A stretch of DNA of 5,183 nucleotides from Acidimangrovimonas sp. (GTDB lineage Bacteria > Pseudomonadota > Alphaproteobacteria > Rhodobacterales > Rhodobacteraceae), in the NCBI GenBank assembly GCA_030147905.1, contig JASBUM010000629.1, forward strand, positions 1 through 5,183, in the 5' to 3' direction. The translations under genes and the position numbers were made by a program. Each line of letters opens with the position of its first letter. Position 1 is the stretch's first letter. A model generated the notes under the pieces. The model was not told the origin of the DNA and did not search any database. It worked only from the letters and a program-made list of their open reading frames with translations. Positions 4,619 through 5,183 of the stretch are shown one piece after another.

Positions 4619-5183
4619 CATCTTTTCCGACCCGGTATGCCCGTGGTGCTATATCGGCAAGACCTATCTCGACCGGGCGTTGGCGCAGGTCGGGGACAAG
4701 CCGTTCGACATTGAATGGCATCCGTTCCAGCTCAACCCCGCCATGCCAGCGGGCGGGATGGAACGGCAGCGCTATCTCGAGCAGAAATTCGGCGGCGCCG
4801 AGGGTGCGCGCACGGTCTACGGCCGGATCGAGGAGGCGGCGCGCGCGGCCGGGATCGAGATCGATTTCGCCCGCATCGCGCGGACGCCGAACACGCTTGA
4901 CGCGCACCGGATCATCCACTGGGCAGGGGTCGAGAACGGCGGTGCCGCGGGCCAGGCGGCGGTTGTCTCGGCATTGTTCCGTGCCTATTTCCGGGATGGC
5001 CGCGATATCGGCGACCCGGAGGTTCTGGCCGACATTGCGGCACGTCACGGCGGGATCGAGGCCGATCTCGCCCGGCGGCTGCTTGCGGGCGACAATGATC
5101 GCGCGGCGATCGCGGCGCGCGATGCGCATGCGCGCGAACGGGGGATCTCGGCGGTGCCGACCTTCGTCGTCGCCGGGCGCTAC
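4605..5183 (+). CDS. DsbA-family thiol oxidoreductase, FrnE-like (3' end missing)
   Basis: 193 residues are visible and the frame is still open at the window edge; family members run to about 210-220 residues, so some 20-30 are missing. The protein has a thioredoxin fold with a helical insertion. Strand LDIFSDPVCPWCYIGK (4-19) carries the redox motif C12-P-W-C15, followed by the alpha-helical domain (about 50-175) and the cis-proline loop SAVPTFVV (182-189, Pro185). There is no signal peptide, so it acts in the cytoplasm, as expected for the FrnE branch (COG2761) rather than periplasmic DsbA. The fold is shared with 2-hydroxychromene-2-carboxylate isomerase, but the intact CxxC favours disulfide or thiol redox work. 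It starts 14 bp before the ligase stop, so the two are likely made together. The physiological partner is unknown; a role with CoA or glutathione thiols is only a guess. Confidence 0.9.
   Translation, partial: MIKLDIFSDPVCPWCYIGKTYLDRALAQVGDKPFDIEWHPFQLNPAMPAGGMERQRYLEQKFGGAEGARTVYGRIEEAARAAGIEIDFARIARTPNTLDAHRIIHWAGVENGGAAGQAAVVSALFRAYFRDGRDIGDPEVLADIAARHGGIEADLARRLLAGDNDRAAIAARDAHARERGISAVPTFVVAGRY

Noticed and set aside
2393..4621. A single 742-residue leftward reading frame covering both the regulator and the whole ligase region
   Set aside because: Only the last 207 codons make a recognisable protein (XRE-cupin). The upstream part is the antisense of the ligase gene, rich in Arg, Pro and Gly with no domain, a usual artefact of GC-rich DNA.
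4605..5183. 2-hydroxychromene-2-carboxylate isomerase as the function of the last gene
   Set aside because: The fold is shared, but the intact CPWC motif and cis-proline loop fit a FrnE-type thiol oxidoreductase better, and no naphthalene-pathway gene is visible.
1..5183. CRISPR array, tRNA, rRNA, insertion sequence or phage genes
   Set aside because: No regular spaced repeats, cloverleaf, rRNA segment, transposase or terminal inverted repeats were seen on either strand.

Overview
The window is GC-rich, compactly coded DNA that reads like an alphaproteobacterium, most likely of the Rhodobacterales (Rhodobacter/Paracoccus/Roseobacter group). The grounds are the YejA-type solute-binding protein, an entericidin-like micro-lipoprotein, the codon usage, and an intergenic GC-hairpin element ending in a GGTATTT...AAAGAAGG tail. 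From memory, that element resembles a dispersed repeat common in this order. Species cannot be read from the sequence alone.

Positions 1-193 are a comparatively AT-rich intergenic region. Its left end is a strong leftward intrinsic terminator. No convincing gene precedes that terminator, but a leftward sigma70-like promoter (TTGGAT-N17-TATAAG) lies 72 bp upstream of it (measured from the -10 element). Together with a perfect stem-loop between them, these predict an undescribed small RNA of about 76 nt on the minus strand. It would be transcribed divergently from the next gene.

Positions 194-2174 carry a rightward pair: a periplasmic YejA-family oligopeptide-binding protein without its permease genes in view, then 25 bp later a 47-residue entericidin-like lipoprotein. 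Positions 2175-2392 hold no gene. This is a convergent 3' region packed with hairpins, a 14-bp tandem direct repeat and the dispersed repeat element.

Positions 2393-5183 form a second locus. A leftward XRE-cupin regulator is divergent, across only 63 bp, from a rightward pair encoding an ANL-family acyl/aryl-CoA ligase and a FrnE-like DsbA-family thiol oxidoreductase. The latter two overlap by 14 bp and are probably translationally coupled. The oxidoreductase runs off the right edge. The layout suggests that the regulator senses a small molecule and controls both itself and a ligase-oxidoreductase operon that activates a carboxylic acid as its CoA thioester; the substrate is unknown. Neither divergent gene has a clear Shine-Dalgarno sequence, and the best promoter for the regulator would start transcription at its ATG, suggesting a leaderless mRNA.
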